A stretch of 64,000 nucleotides of DNA from Maritimibacter sp. HL-12 (lineage in GTDB: Bacteria; Pseudomonadota; Alphaproteobacteria; Rhodobacterales; Rhodobacteraceae), in contig NZ_FXBQ01000001.1 in NCBI RefSeq assembly GCF_900177545.1, positions 1 through 64,000 of the forward strand, read 5' to 3'. Below, one piece after another: positions 36,240 to 45,433 of this stretch; positions within the stretch are counted from its first letter, which is position 1; the number at the start of each line of letters is the position of its first letter. A program made the translations under genes and the position numbers. Under the pieces are notes generated by a model that saw only the letters and a list, made by a program, of their open reading frames with translations, did no database searches and had not been told where the DNA came from.

Positions 36240-37112
36240 TCAATCCATAATATGGAAGTTTGCTTCCCCGTGCGAAACCACTTCCCGCCCGGACGCGTTC
36301 CGCGCGCAGAAAAGCGCCGCGCCGTCGTCGTGCCAGATCCCCAGCGTCAAGGCCTCGCCGGGAAAGACCGGCGCGCTCAGCCGCGCGCGCAATCCCGAAA
36401 GGCCCGGCCGGCCGGCGATCCGCGATCTGCGGTCGAGCGCATGCCCGACCATGCCCAGCGTCGAGAGCCCGTGCAGGATCGGTCTGTCGAACCCGGCCCG
36501 GCGGGCCACCGCGGGATCGGCATGCAGGGGATTCATGTCGCCCGACAACCGGTAGATCAGGGCCTGTTGTGGCGCGGTCTGCAAGGTGATCTCGGCATCC
36601 GGTGCACGGTCCGGCGCCGCCCAGCCGGGGCGGTCGGGCGCGGGGTCGTGGCGGCCATCCACCGCGAACCCCCCGTCGCCTCGGCAGAACGCGACCTGTT
36701 CGTATTCGGCCAGCAGCTCGCCGGTGCCGGTTGCGCGGATCTCGCGCAGCAGGGTCACCAGCGCCCCGCGCCCTGCCCCCTTGTCGGTGACGCGCAGCAC
36801 CCGGTGGCGCCCTTCGACCTGCGCTTCGGGCGGCAGCGGCGCATGAAGCCTCAGGGCGCTTTCGCCCACCACCACGCGGGAATAGTCGATGCCCGTCGCC
36901 GGATCGGCGAGCCAGGCCGCCGGGCGCGCCAGCGTCATCGGCATCGTGCAGACAACATCGGGCGGATCGTCGGCCACAAAGCGCAGCGCATCGGGATCGA
37001 GCGGATCAGCACCGAGGTTGAGCCCGAGCGCGTAGAGGCGGCAATCGCGCGCGTCGTAGCGCTGCCGCACCGGGGCGAAGCGCCAAGCCTTGAGGGTGTC
37101 ATAGTCGATCAT
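36240..37112 (-). CDS. MaoC-type (R)-specific enoyl-CoA hydratase, double-hotdog
   Basis: A 290-residue protein with two hotdog halves; the C-terminal half has the hydratase-2 motif GDMNPLHADPAVARRAGF (catalytic Asp and His) followed by ILHGLSTLGMVGHAL. It resembles the hydratase domain of multifunctional enzyme type 2, matching the HSD17B4-like SDR of the same cluster. ATG 37112 was chosen; a longer start at 37199 overlaps the SDR gene and lacks homology. The last codons overlap operator candidate 2. Confidence 0.88.
   Translation of the reverse strand: MIDYDTLKAWRFAPVRQRYDARDCRLYALGLNLGADPLDPDALRFVADDPPDVVCTMPMTLARPAAWLADPATGIDYSRVVVGESALRLHAPLPPEAQVEGRHRVLRVTDKGAGRGALVTLLREIRATGTGELLAEYEQVAFCRGDGGFAVDGRHDPAPDRPGWAAPDRAPDAEITLQTAPQQALIYRLSGDMNPLHADPAVARRAGFDRPILHGLSTLGMVGHALDRRSRIAGRPGLSGLRARLSAPVFPGEALTLGIWHDDGAALFCARNASGREVVSHGEANFHIMD
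36245..36258. promoter_or_regulatory. Candidate IclR operator, site 2
   Basis: CCATAATATGGAAG matches the site at 39643 in all 14 bases. It lies across the last codons of the hydratase gene, upstream of the ABC transporter genes, so it may control a transporter promoter inside the long minus-strand series. Confidence 0.55.
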
Positions 37113-37129
37113 CGCTCCTCCGCGCCCCC

Positions 37130-37900
37130 TCAGCGGAACCCGCCTCCGCCGCTGACATAGACCGTATCCGCGGTCATGAACTCGCAAGCGTCCGAACACA
37201 GGAACACGACGAGCTCGGCAATCTCGTCCGCCGTCGCCATCCGCTTCATCGGAATCCCCGCGAGGATCCGGGCCTGCATCTCCTCCGAGGTGCCCGATGC
37301 CTGCAGGAACGGCGTCTCGACGCTCGCCGGCGAGACCGACAGCGCGCGGATGCCGCGATCCGCGAACTCCCGCGCGACGCCAAGGGTCATTGTCACCACG
37401 GCGCCTTTGGCCGCCGCGTAATGCACCGACCCGCCGGGCCCGCCGCGCTTGTGCGCCATGCTGCCCATGTTCACGATCACGCCGCCGCCGTGTTCGAGCA
37501 TGTGCGGCAGCACTTCCTGCATGCCCCAGAAGGTGCCCTTGACGTTCAGGTCGAAACTGCGCTCGAACAGCTCGTCGTCGATCTCCAGAAAGGTGCAGCG
37601 CCGCAGCGCCGATCCGGCCGAATTGAACAGCGCGTGGATCCGTCCGAACCGCGCCACCGCCCCCTCGATCAGCCCCCTGACCTCGGACCGGCGGGTCACG
37701 TCGGTCTTGATGAAATGCGCGGCACTACCTTCGGCTTCGACCAGACGGCAGGTTTCCTCGCCTGCCGCCGCGTCGATATCTCCGACAACGACCTGCGCGC
37801 CCTCGCGCGCGAAGATCACAGCGGCGGCACGACCGATACCGCTGCCGGCGCCGGTGATGACGATCGTCTTGCCTTTGAAGTAGTCGGGGGTTCTTGCCAT
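37130..37900 (-). CDS. Short-chain dehydrogenase/reductase
   Basis: A 256-residue classical SDR with TGAGSGIGRAA, DIDAAAGEE (Asp after the second strand, favouring NAD), NSAGSAL and YAAAKGA containing the catalytic Tyr and Lys. The C-terminus ends with the FabG-like ADTVYVSGGGGFR. It follows the aldehyde dehydrogenase gene by 33 bases and precedes the hydratase by 17. Likely oxidises an alcohol or hydroxyacyl intermediate; the exact substrate is unknown. Confidence 0.9.
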   Translation of the reverse strand: MARTPDYFKGKTIVITGAGSGIGRAAAVIFAREGAQVVVGDIDAAAGEETCRLVEAEGSAAHFIKTDVTRRSEVRGLIEGAVARFGRIHALFNSAGSALRRCTFLEIDDELFERSFDLNVKGTFWGMQEVLPHMLEHGGGVIVNMGSMAHKRGGPGGSVHYAAAKGAVVTMTLGVAREFADRGIRALSVSPASVETPFLQASGTSEEMQARILAGIPMKRMATADEIAELVVFLCSDACEFMTADTVYVSGGGGFR

Positions 37901-37933
37901 GGGTCGGGCCTCGTCTTCAGGGTTTTCTTGGGG

Positions 37934-39406
37934 TCAATCGGCGAAGGGGTCGCGCACGGCGCGGGCATAGTCGATCAGCACGTTCTTGGTTTGCAGGTAT
38001 TGTTCCAGCGCCTCGATCCCGCGTTCACGGCCGAACCCTGAATCGCGGTAGCCGCCGAAAGGCGCCATAGCCTGCGCCATGCGATAGGTATTGACCCAGA
38101 CGGTGCCGGCATGGATCGCGTCGATCATCCGCAGGGCGCGTGGCAGGTTCTCGGTCCAGACCCCGGACGCCAGACCATAGCGGGTGTCGTTCGCGATCGC
38201 GACGGCCTCCTCCTCGGTATCGAAGGGAATGACCGAAAGAACCGGGCCGAAGATTTCCTCGCGGGCAAGCTCCATATCGTTGCGGACATCAGCGAAGACC
38301 GTCGGTTCGATGAAGAAACCGCGCCCCAGCCCGTCGCCCGTGGCCGCCTTGCCGCCGGTTACCAGCCGGGCACCGGCCGACACCCCGGCCTCGATGCTGG
38401 CGATGATCCGTTCGAATTGCGGCGCGTTCGCCGCGGTGCCCATCTGGGTGCGCTTGTCGAGCGGGTCGCCCAGACGGATCCGCCGGGCCCGTTCGGCGAG
38501 CCGGGCAACGACCTCGTCATGGACGTCGCGCTGCACCAGAAGCCGCGACCCGGCGATGCAGGTCTGCCCGGTCGCCGAGAAGATGCCCACCAGCGCCCCC
38601 GGCACCGCCCGGTCCAGATCGGCATCGTCGAAAATGATGTTGGGCGACTTGCCGCCAAGCTCCAGCGTGACCGGCACGAGGCGCGCGCCGGCGTCCGCGG
38701 CGATCTGCGCGCCGACGCCGGGGCTGCCGGTGAAGCTCACCCTGTCGACCCGGCCCGAGCGCAGCAAAGCCTGCCCGACCCGGTAATCGCCCGTCACCAC
38801 GTTGAAAACCCCCGGCGGGAAACCCGCCTCGCGCAGGAAGCCCGCGAATTCCAGCGTCGTGGCCGAGGCATGTTCGGACGGTTTGACCACCACGCAATTG
38901 CCGGCCGCCAGCGCCGGGGCCAGCTTGTTGGACAGCAGGCCCATCGGCGAGTTCCACGCCGTGATCAGCACGCAGACCCCCATCGGTTCACGCCGGGTGA
39001 AATCGAAGGCCTCACGGCTGTCGATCGGGATCGTCGCACCCTGGATCTTGTCGGCCAGCCCGGCGAAGTAGCGATAGGCCCGCGCCGCGCTGCGCATCTG
39101 ACCGGAGGTTTCCCGGATCGCCTTGCCGTTGTCGGTGGTTTCCATGATGGCCATGCGATCGGCATTGGCCTCCATGATCTCGGCCAGCCGCAGCATCAGC
39201 TTGCAGCGTTCATATCCGGTGGTCTGCCGCCAGCCGCCTTCATAGGCCGCCCGGGCGGCGGCGATGGCATCGGCGACCTGCGCATCGCTGGCCTGCGGGA
39301 TGCGCGCCCAGGTTTCCTGAGTATAGGGATTGACGGCGGGGAAGTCCTCCTGCCCCGGCGCCCGCACCCTTTCGTTGTTGATGAACAGATCAAAGCGCTC
39401 GGTCAT
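37934..39406 (-). CDS. NAD(P)-dependent aldehyde dehydrogenase
   Basis: A 490-residue aldehyde dehydrogenase with the catalytic Glu in TLELGGKSPN and nucleophile Cys in ATGQTCIAGSR. It oxidises an aldehyde to its acid. It is the first gene of the long minus-strand series and is divergent from the IclR regulator, with two operator candidates between or beside the starts. It is the natural partner for an aldehyde made by the TPP enzyme or a retro-aldolase. Confidence 0.93.
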   Translation of the reverse strand: MTERFDLFINNERVRAPGQEDFPAVNPYTQETWARIPQASDAQVADAIAAARAAYEGGWRQTTGYERCKLMLRLAEIMEANADRMAIMETTDNGKAIRETSGQMRSAARAYRYFAGLADKIQGATIPIDSREAFDFTRREPMGVCVLITAWNSPMGLLSNKLAPALAAGNCVVVKPSEHASATTLEFAGFLREAGFPPGVFNVVTGDYRVGQALLRSGRVDRVSFTGSPGVGAQIAADAGARLVPVTLELGGKSPNIIFDDADLDRAVPGALVGIFSATGQTCIAGSRLLVQRDVHDEVVARLAERARRIRLGDPLDKRTQMGTAANAPQFERIIASIEAGVSAGARLVTGGKAATGDGLGRGFFIEPTVFADVRNDMELAREEIFGPVLSVIPFDTEEEAVAIANDTRYGLASGVWTENLPRALRMIDAIHAGTVWVNTYRMAQAMAPFGGYRDSGFGRERGIEALEQYLQTKNVLIDYARAVRDPFAD

Positions 39407-39527
39407 GGTGCCCCCTTCGCCATACCCGCCACCCGGTTCCGCGGCGGCGGCGGGCGGCATTTGCCTGAAAAAATCCCGTTGATAGGTAGAAATCGGAAAG
39501 CATCTCGTTGATTGACCCGATCCTGAC

Positions 39528-39541
39528 CCATATATTGGAAG
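39528..39541. promoter_or_regulatory. Candidate IclR operator, site 3
   Basis: CCATATATTGGAAG fits CCA-W5-TGGAAG and lies in the gap between the divergent aldehyde dehydrogenase and iclR-family genes (about 122 bases and 76 bases from the two starts). Confidence 0.6.
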
Positions 39542-39616
39542 GTAAGTTGTGCGTAAACTACCCGATGCCGCCGCAAGCGGCAAGAGAAATTCAATAATTA
39601 GGTGAGAAGTACCATA

Positions 39617-40474
39617 ATGGCGCAGTCGGTGGAAAGTAATACCCATAATATGGAAGAAAATAATGGCGCGCCGCGGACGGGCTGGGAGCGCTACGTCGCC
39701 GATGCCGCGCCGCAGGGCGCGCTTGGCACCGTGCGCATCGCCGCGCTTCTGCGGATCGTCGCCGCGCATAACGCCGCCGGCATGAAGCTGAACGAGATCG
39801 CGCGCCTCGCGGGGCTCGAGCAATCCACGGCCCACCGCATCGTCACCGCGCTTCACAGCGTCGGATTCCTGGCCCGCGAAGAGAATGGCCGCCGCTATCA
39901 TCTCGGGCCGCTGCTGTTCGAGTTGTTCACCACCGCCTTTCCGCATTTCAACCCGGTCGAGATCTGCGAACCGGCGATGACGGCGCTGGCCAGCCGCATG
40001 GGCGACACCGTTTATCTCAGTGTGCGCAACGGGCTCGACAGCCTCTGCGTCGCCCGGCGCGAGGGCAGCTTTCCGATCCGCACCTGCACCGTCGAGGTCG
40101 GCCAGCGCCGACCGCTCGGCGTCGGCGCAGGCAGCCTCGCCATTCTCTCGGCCCTGCCGGACACCGAGGCACGACTGATCATCGAACAATGCGCGCCGCG
40201 CTATCCGGATTTCGGCATGACCGCGCAGAACGTCATCGACGGAATCGCGCGAATGCGGGAAAACGGGCATATCTATCAGGAAGCCGTCACCTCGTCCGAC
40301 GTCATGGCGGTATCGCTGCCGATCACCGGGCGCACCGGCCATCCCTATGGCGCCCTCAGCATCACCGCCACCGCAAGCCGCATGACCCCGGAACACGCCC
40401 GCGAAACCATTGACGCGATGCACAAGGAAATCGCGGCGATTCAGGATCGGATCAGCGATCTCGGGTATGTCTGA
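39617..40474 (+). CDS. IclR-family transcriptional regulator
   Basis: A 285-residue regulator: winged helix-turn-helix (LRIVAAHNAAGMKLNEIARLAGLEQSTAHRI has the motif; recognition helix around QSTAHRIV) and an effector-binding domain with VEVGQRRPLGVGAGSLAIL. IclR proteins control catabolic operons, often as effector-released repressors. GGTGAGA precedes the ATG at 39617. An alternative ATG at 39651 would leave operator site 4 outside the gene; with 39617 the site lies over codons 10-14, consistent with tight autoregulation. Confidence 0.9.
   Translation: MAQSVESNTHNMEENNGAPRTGWERYVADAAPQGALGTVRIAALLRIVAAHNAAGMKLNEIARLAGLEQSTAHRIVTALHSVGFLAREENGRRYHLGPLLFELFTTAFPHFNPVEICEPAMTALASRMGDTVYLSVRNGLDSLCVARREGSFPIRTCTVEVGQRRPLGVGAGSLAILSALPDTEARLIIEQCAPRYPDFGMTAQNVIDGIARMRENGHIYQEAVTSSDVMAVSLPITGRTGHPYGALSITATASRMTPEHARETIDAMHKEIAAIQDRISDLGYV
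39643..39656. promoter_or_regulatory. Candidate IclR operator, site 4
   Basis: CCATAATATGGAAG, identical to site 2. It overlaps the first codons of the regulator gene. A shortened relative, CCATAATGG, spans the proposed start codon at 39612-39620. Confidence 0.55.
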
Positions 40475-40492
40475 ACAGGCGCCGGGCGTATC

Positions 40493-41743
40493 CTAGAGCG
40501 GCCCGGCCTGACGCAGAACCGCAGGCCGCATCGCGGCGAAGGCAAGCATGAAGATCAGAACCGCTGCCGTCACCGACAGCGGCAGGCCAAAGACATCCAC
40601 CGCACCGCCGATGAACAACGCGCCGATCGCCGGGCTCGACCGCGCGATCAGCCCGTGCACGCTCAGGGCCCGGCCACGCATCTCGTCGGGGGTGCGCAAT
40701 TGCACGAAGGTCTGGGTCAGGATCATTCCGCGGGCCATGAACAACCCGACCGCAAAAATGAAGGCCACCGCGGCCCAGGGCGCAACGACCCATCCGAACC
40801 CCAGCCCCGCCAACGCCGCGACCGCCCATGCGCCTGTCGCCCCACGCATCATCGCCCCGTCGGAGCGGCCCCGCCCCAACGTCAACCCCGCGAGCACCGC
40901 GCCGGCCGCCATGCTCGATGTCAGAAGCGCCAGCCCGGTCACGGTATCGGCAAAACTGCGGGCGGCGAAGGCGGGGAGCAGTTCCGACATCGACCGCACG
41001 AGCACACCGCCCAGAAGGTTGGTTGCCAGCACCAGGCGCAGAGCCCGTTCGGACAGCAGAAACCGGAACCCGTCCGCGATCTGGGCCAGAACCCCGCCCG
41101 GAAGCGGGCGGTGCTCCCGCGGCAGAAGCGTGATCCAGCCCATGACCAGAACGTAGACCACGGTCACGACGGCATTGCCGAAGAACACCCAGGCGACGTC
41201 GAGATGAACGATCATCGTCGCCGCCACCGCCGGCCCGACCAGCCGGGCCAGGTTCGACTTGATCGAGTTGATGGCCACCGCCGGCCCGACGTCGGCGCGC
41301 GGCACCAGTTCCTGCACCAGCGCCAGCCGCGCCGGCTGGGCCAGCGACGTGACAATGCCGCTCAACCCGATCAGCCCGATCAGAAGGCCTAGCCCGATCA
41401 TCTCCTGCCAGATCAGGACCGCAAGCACCGCCGACAGGATCGCCGTCGCCGTCTGGAACACGCGGTTGACCGTCAGCCGGGGCCAGCGGTCGGCCAGAAC
41501 CCCGGCGAAAGGGCCGATCACCACCACCGGCGCCAGATCGGCCATCGCCAGCACGCCCAGCCAGAAGCCCGATTCCGTCCATTCCCAGACCAGCCAGCCG
41601 GCGGCGATCCGCTGGCCCCACGACCCTGTCAACGACAGGAAATTCGCCGCCGAGTAGCGCGCGAAGGAGCCGCGGGTCAGAAGCCGGATGGTCGGATGAT
41701 CGCGCCAACGGTCTCCGCTGTTGCCCGCATCGGTCTCAGACAT
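40493..41743 (-). CDS. MFS transporter (EntS-like MFS_3 family)
   Basis: A 416-residue major facilitator protein with about twelve TM helices. The loop GVLADRWPRLTVNRVFQTATA corresponds to the conserved MFS motif after TM2. MFS_3 members are mostly exporters. It is divergent from the GntR regulator and convergent with the IclR gene (18 bases between stops). It could export an intermediate or exchange tricarboxylates, but that is a guess from its TcuAB neighbours. Confidence 0.85.
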   Translation of the reverse strand: MSETDAGNSGDRWRDHPTIRLLTRGSFARYSAANFLSLTGSWGQRIAAGWLVWEWTESGFWLGVLAMADLAPVVVIGPFAGVLADRWPRLTVNRVFQTATAILSAVLAVLIWQEMIGLGLLIGLIGLSGIVTSLAQPARLALVQELVPRADVGPAVAINSIKSNLARLVGPAVAATMIVHLDVAWVFFGNAVVTVVYVLVMGWITLLPREHRPLPGGVLAQIADGFRFLLSERALRLVLATNLLGGVLVRSMSELLPAFAARSFADTVTGLALLTSSMAAGAVLAGLTLGRGRSDGAMMRGATGAWAVAALAGLGFGWVVAPWAAVAFIFAVGLFMARGMILTQTFVQLRTPDEMRGRALSVHGLIARSSPAIGALFIGGAVDVFGLPLSVTAAVLIFMLAFAAMRPAVLRQAGPL

Positions 41744-41895
41744 GCGCGCACCCCGGCCGCAAAACGGCGTTTTGGCCTTGGCGGGGCAACACGGCGAACA
41801 ATGGGACCACCCTCCTCGGGCACATGGTATTTCCTCCGGCATCCGGCGTGGCGCCTGCCGCTGCGCCCGACCATCGCAGCGGAAAGCTGTCTTGA

Positions 41896-41932
41896 CGTAT
41901 CGTGAATACGATTGTATCCGAATGGATGCAAT
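41896..41932. promoter_or_regulatory. Inverted repeats in the MFS/GntR divergent gap
   Basis: Two adjacent palindromes: CGTAT-N5-ATACG (41896-41910) and ATTGTATCC-N4-GGATGCAAT (41911-41932, one arm mismatch). They lie 61 bases before the GntR start and about 153 bases before the MFS start, in the expected place for a GntR operator. TTGACG at 41892 may be a -35 box. Confidence 0.55.
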
Positions 41933-41992
41933 GTCAAGCCACCTGCCAGGAACGACCCGCCAGAAGCCACGAGGATTGAGCACCCGCACCCG

Positions 41993-42691
41993 ATGACCCA
42001 AGAGCCCGAAGACCAAGGCAACCAGTCGCATTGGCAAAGCGCCTATGAGCGGCTGATCGACGAGATCCGGCTCGGCAACTTCCTGCCGGGCGCGCGCCTT
42101 CGCGAAACCGACCTCGCCGCGCGGCTGGGCATTTCACGCACCCCCGTGCGCGAGGCCATCCGCAGGCTGGAAGCCGACGGCCTTGTCGAACACCAGCCGC
42201 GCCAGGGTGCCACCCTGCGCCGGCTCGGCCACGCGGAGGTGACCGAGTTGTACGAGATGCGGGTCGTTCTCGAATCCACCGCCGCCCGCCTGGCGGCGCG
42301 TGCCGCGTCGGATCTGGAACTCGCCGAGCTTGACGAGATCAACGACGAGATGACCGCCGCAACCGATCCGGTGCTGATCGCCCGGGCGAACCGGCAGTTT
42401 CACGCGACTCTTCTGAATGCCGCGAAGAACCGGTTCCTGCGGCGGGCCATGACCGGGTTGCGGCGCACCGCGCTGGTGCTCGGACGCTCGACGCTGCTCG
42501 ATCCCGACCGGATCGCCGCCGCGGCGGCAGAACACGCGACCCTGCTCGCGGCGCTGCACCGGCGCGACGAACCGGCCGCCGAAGCCGCCATGCGCGCGCA
42601 TATCGAGGCCGCCCACCGCAGCCGGTTGCGCCAGTTGCGCGAAACCGGGCTGACGGATGATGTCGAGGGCTGGGGCATCGAGAATGACTGA
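41993..42691 (+). CDS. GntR-family (FadR/FCD type) transcriptional regulator
   Basis: A 232-residue regulator with an N-terminal winged helix (ARLRETDLAARLGISRTPVREAIRRLEADGLV) and an all-helical FCD domain with candidate metal ligands (FHATLLNAA, later EHATLLAAL and AHIEAAH). FCD regulators commonly sense carboxylates. ATG 41993 was chosen because homology begins soon after. It overlaps the TcuA start by 8 bases, so regulator and enzymes are co-transcribed. Confidence 0.9.
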   Translation: MTQEPEDQGNQSHWQSAYERLIDEIRLGNFLPGARLRETDLAARLGISRTPVREAIRRLEADGLVEHQPRQGATLRRLGHAEVTELYEMRVVLESTAARLAARAASDLELAELDEINDEMTAATDPVLIARANRQFHATLLNAAKNRFLRRAMTGLRRTALVLGRSTLLDPDRIAAAAAEHATLLAALHRRDEPAAEAAMRAHIEAAHRSRLRQLRETGLTDDVEGWGIEND

Positions 42692-44054
42692 CTACGATGT
42701 TGTCATCGCCGGCGGCGGCAATGCCGCGCTGTGCGCCGCGATCGAGGCCGCCGAACTCGGTGCCCGGGTGATCATCCTCGAAGCCGCGCCAAAACACATG
42801 CGCGGCGGCAATTCGCGCCACACCCGCAATTTCCGCTGCATGCATTCGGGGCCGTTGTCTGTGCTGTCCGACAGCTACGACGAGGACGAGTATTTCGACG
42901 ACCTGCTGCTCGTGACCGGCGGCGCGACCGACCCGGAGCTGGCGCGGCTTGCCATCCGCGAAAGCGAAGCCTGCCTGCCCTGGATGGAAAGCCAGGGCGT
43001 GATCTTTCAGCCTTCGCTGTCCGGCACGCTGTCGCTGGGCCGCACCAACGCGTTCTTCCTCGGCGGCGGCAAGGCGCTGGTCAACGCCTATTACGCCCGG
43101 GCCGAGGATCTGGGCGTCGCGATCCGCTACGACACCCCTGTCACCCACGTGCACATCGAGGATGGCCGCTTTCGCTGGCTCGAACTGGCCGACGGCAGCC
43201 GCGTCACGGGCCGCGCCGCGGTGCTGGCCTCGGGCGGCTTTCAGGCCGATCTCGACTGGCTGACCCGCGCCTGGGGGCCCGCGGCTGCGAATTTCCTGAT
43301 CCGCGGCACGCCCTACAACCGCGGCGTGGTGCTGCGCGACATGCTCGACCAGGGCGCGCGATCGGTCGGCGACCCGACCCAGTGCCATTGCGTCGCGATC
43401 GACGGGCGCGCGCCGAAATTCGATGGCGGCATCGTCACCCGGCTCGACTGCGTGCCCTATGCGCTGGTGGTCAACCGAGACGGCGAGCGGTTCTACGACG
43501 AGGGCGAGGACGTCTGGCCCAAACGCTATGCGATCTGGGGGCGGCTGGTGGCCGCCCAGCCCGACCAGGTCGCCTATGCGGTGATCGATTCCAAGGCGCG
43601 CGGGCTGTTCATGCCGACGGTGTTTCCCCCGGTCGAGGCCGACACGCTCGAAGGTCTGGCACAGGCCATGGGCCTGCCGGGCGACGCGCTGAGCCGGACG
43701 GTCGACCGCTACAACGCCGCCTGCGGCACCGGCACGTTCCGGCCGGGCGAGCTTGACGGGCTCGCAACCAGCGGGCTGGAGCCGCCGAAGACCAACTGGG
43801 CCCGCCCGCTCGATACCCCGCCCTATTTCGGCTATGTCCTGCGCCCCGGCGTGACCTTCACCTATCTCGGCCTCAAGGTCTCGCAGAGCGCGCGGGTCGA
43901 AGGCAGCGCGGGCGCGCTGGAGAATGTCTGGGCCGCTGGCGAGATCATGGCCGGTTCGATCCTTGGCCAGGGCTATCTCGCCGGGTTCGGCATGACCATC
44001 GGCACCGTTTTCGGCCGCATCGCGGGCAAGGAGGCCGCGGCCCATGCCCTATGA
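42684..44054 (+). CDS. tcuA: FAD-dependent tricarballylate dehydrogenase-like protein
   Basis: A 456-residue flavoprotein of the fumarate reductase/succinate dehydrogenase superfamily with the dinucleotide motif VVIAGGGNAALCAAIEAAELGA and the family-specific GGNSRHTRNFRCMH. TcuA oxidises tricarballylate to cis-aconitate in Salmonella; homologues act on other carboxylates, so substrate here is not certain. The C-terminal block GSILGQGYLAGFGMTIGTVFGRIAG is typical. It overlaps tcuB by 11 bases. Confidence 0.85.
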   Translation: MTDYDVVIAGGGNAALCAAIEAAELGARVIILEAAPKHMRGGNSRHTRNFRCMHSGPLSVLSDSYDEDEYFDDLLLVTGGATDPELARLAIRESEACLPWMESQGVIFQPSLSGTLSLGRTNAFFLGGGKALVNAYYARAEDLGVAIRYDTPVTHVHIEDGRFRWLELADGSRVTGRAAVLASGGFQADLDWLTRAWGPAAANFLIRGTPYNRGVVLRDMLDQGARSVGDPTQCHCVAIDGRAPKFDGGIVTRLDCVPYALVVNRDGERFYDEGEDVWPKRYAIWGRLVAAQPDQVAYAVIDSKARGLFMPTVFPPVEADTLEGLAQAMGLPGDALSRTVDRYNAACGTGTFRPGELDGLATSGLEPPKTNWARPLDTPPYFGYVLRPGVTFTYLGLKVSQSARVEGSAGALENVWAAGEIMAGSILGQGYLAGFGMTIGTVFGRIAGKEAAAHAL

Positions 44055-45120
44055 CACCAAACCCGTCCCGCCGCCTGACCTGCATCGCGAAGCCGCGCGC
44101 CAGCTTCAGATCTGCAACGCCTGCCGCTATTGCGAAGGCTATTGCGATGTCTTTCCCGAATTGTTCGCCCTGCCCGAGGTCGGCAGCGGCGACGCCGTCC
44201 GGCTCGCCAATATCTGCCACAATTGTCGCGGCTGCCACTACGCCTGCCAATACGCGCCGCCGCATGAATTCGCTTTGAACTTGCCCGGCGTGCTGGCCGA
44301 TCTGCGGCAGGACAGTTGGGAACGCCACGCCCGCCCGGCAGCCCTGGCCCGCGTTTTCCACCGGAACGGACTCGCGGTGGCGGCCGCCCTTGTCGCCGGC
44401 TTTGCCGCGCTGATCGGCGCGCTGACCGCGCTTCGTCCCGAATCCGGCACCGGCTTCTATGCCTGGCTGTCGCACGGCGCGATGGTCGCGATCTTCCTGC
44501 CCGCCTTCCTGGCGCCGCTGGCGGTTCTGGCGCTGGGCCTGCGCGACTTCTGGCGCGAGATCGGTGGCGGCCGCCCGACACTGGCGGACTGGCGGCGGAT
44601 GCTGGCCTCGGTTGCCAGTTTGAGCAACCTGTCCGGCGGCGCCGGGCAGGGCTGCAATTTCGAACGCGAAGAGCGCTATTCCCAGGCCCGCCGCCATGCC
44701 CACCAAGCCACCCTCTGGGGCTTCGTGATGTGTTTCGGCGCGACATCGGCGGGAACGCTGATGCATTACGGCTTCGGGCTCGAAGCCCCCTACGGCCTGC
44801 TCAGTCCGCCGAAACTTTTGGGCGTGCCGGGGGGGATCCTGCTCTGCCTCGGCACCGCCGCGCTGGCATGGCTGCGCCTGCAGGCCGAGCGGCAACTCGG
44901 CGCGCGCGGCGTCTGGGGCGGCGAGATGGCTTTCGTGCTCTTGCTGTTTCTGGTCTCGGCCTCAGGGCTGGCGCTCTACGCAGCGAGCGGAACAGGCGCG
45001 GTTCCCGCGCTTCTGGCGCTTCACTTGGGCGCGGTGCTGACCTTCTTCCTGCTCACGCCCTACACGAAGATGGTGCACGGCTTCTATCGCATGGCCGCGC
45101 TGCTCGCCCGGCGCGTCTAG
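44044..45120 (+). CDS. tcuB: TcuB, iron-sulfur membrane electron-transfer protein
   Basis: A 358-residue protein. The N-terminus binds two [4Fe-4S] clusters (CNACRYCEGYCDVF and CHNCRGCHYACQY); the rest has several TM helices with conserved His residues (HQATLWGFVMC, TKMVHGFYR) suited to heme b. TcuB reoxidises the flavin of TcuA and passes electrons to the quinone pool. It is the last gene of the GntR-tcuAB unit. The usual tcuC transporter and tcuR are missing. Confidence 0.87.
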   Translation: MPYDTKPVPPPDLHREAARQLQICNACRYCEGYCDVFPELFALPEVGSGDAVRLANICHNCRGCHYACQYAPPHEFALNLPGVLADLRQDSWERHARPAALARVFHRNGLAVAAALVAGFAALIGALTALRPESGTGFYAWLSHGAMVAIFLPAFLAPLAVLALGLRDFWREIGGGRPTLADWRRMLASVASLSNLSGGAGQGCNFEREERYSQARRHAHQATLWGFVMCFGATSAGTLMHYGFGLEAPYGLLSPPKLLGVPGGILLCLGTAALAWLRLQAERQLGARGVWGGEMAFVLLLFLVSASGLALYAASGTGAVPALLALHLGAVLTFFLLTPYTKMVHGFYRMAALLARRV

Positions 45121-45433
45121 GCGGGGGCCGGTCTGGGCCGACCCCGACGCGGTCCCCCTCAATACTGTCTTGGATCGTGATCAGGTCATTCCCGTCGCAA
45201 ACCGGGGTTCCCCGGCCGATGTTCTGCTTGAACGCGATCCTCGAAGGGATCGTGCGCGTCGCACAAAGGTCTCTCGTTCTGGAGCGTGTTGATCCCCGAA
45301 AGCCTGACCCCTTCGCCTTCGGACTTCTTCGTACATCGTGGCGCTTGCACCGCTCCGGCTGCCGTTCGTCCTTCTGCAGCGTGACGCCGAAGGGAGATTG
45401 CGCCGTCATGGCCGTTGTTGCAGGCTCCGAAAC
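45121..45433. other. Gene-free stretch after tcuB
   Basis: About 310 bases with no convincing gene. A minus-strand frame contains RDLCATRTIPSRIAFKQNIGRG-like text that does not match a family I know; it may be a relic. No terminator with a clear T run was seen. Confidence 0.5.

Noticed and set aside
45170-45430. A possible transposase fragment after tcuB on the minus strand
   Set aside because: The translated text matches no transposase motif I know and has no start or terminal repeats; left as gene-free.
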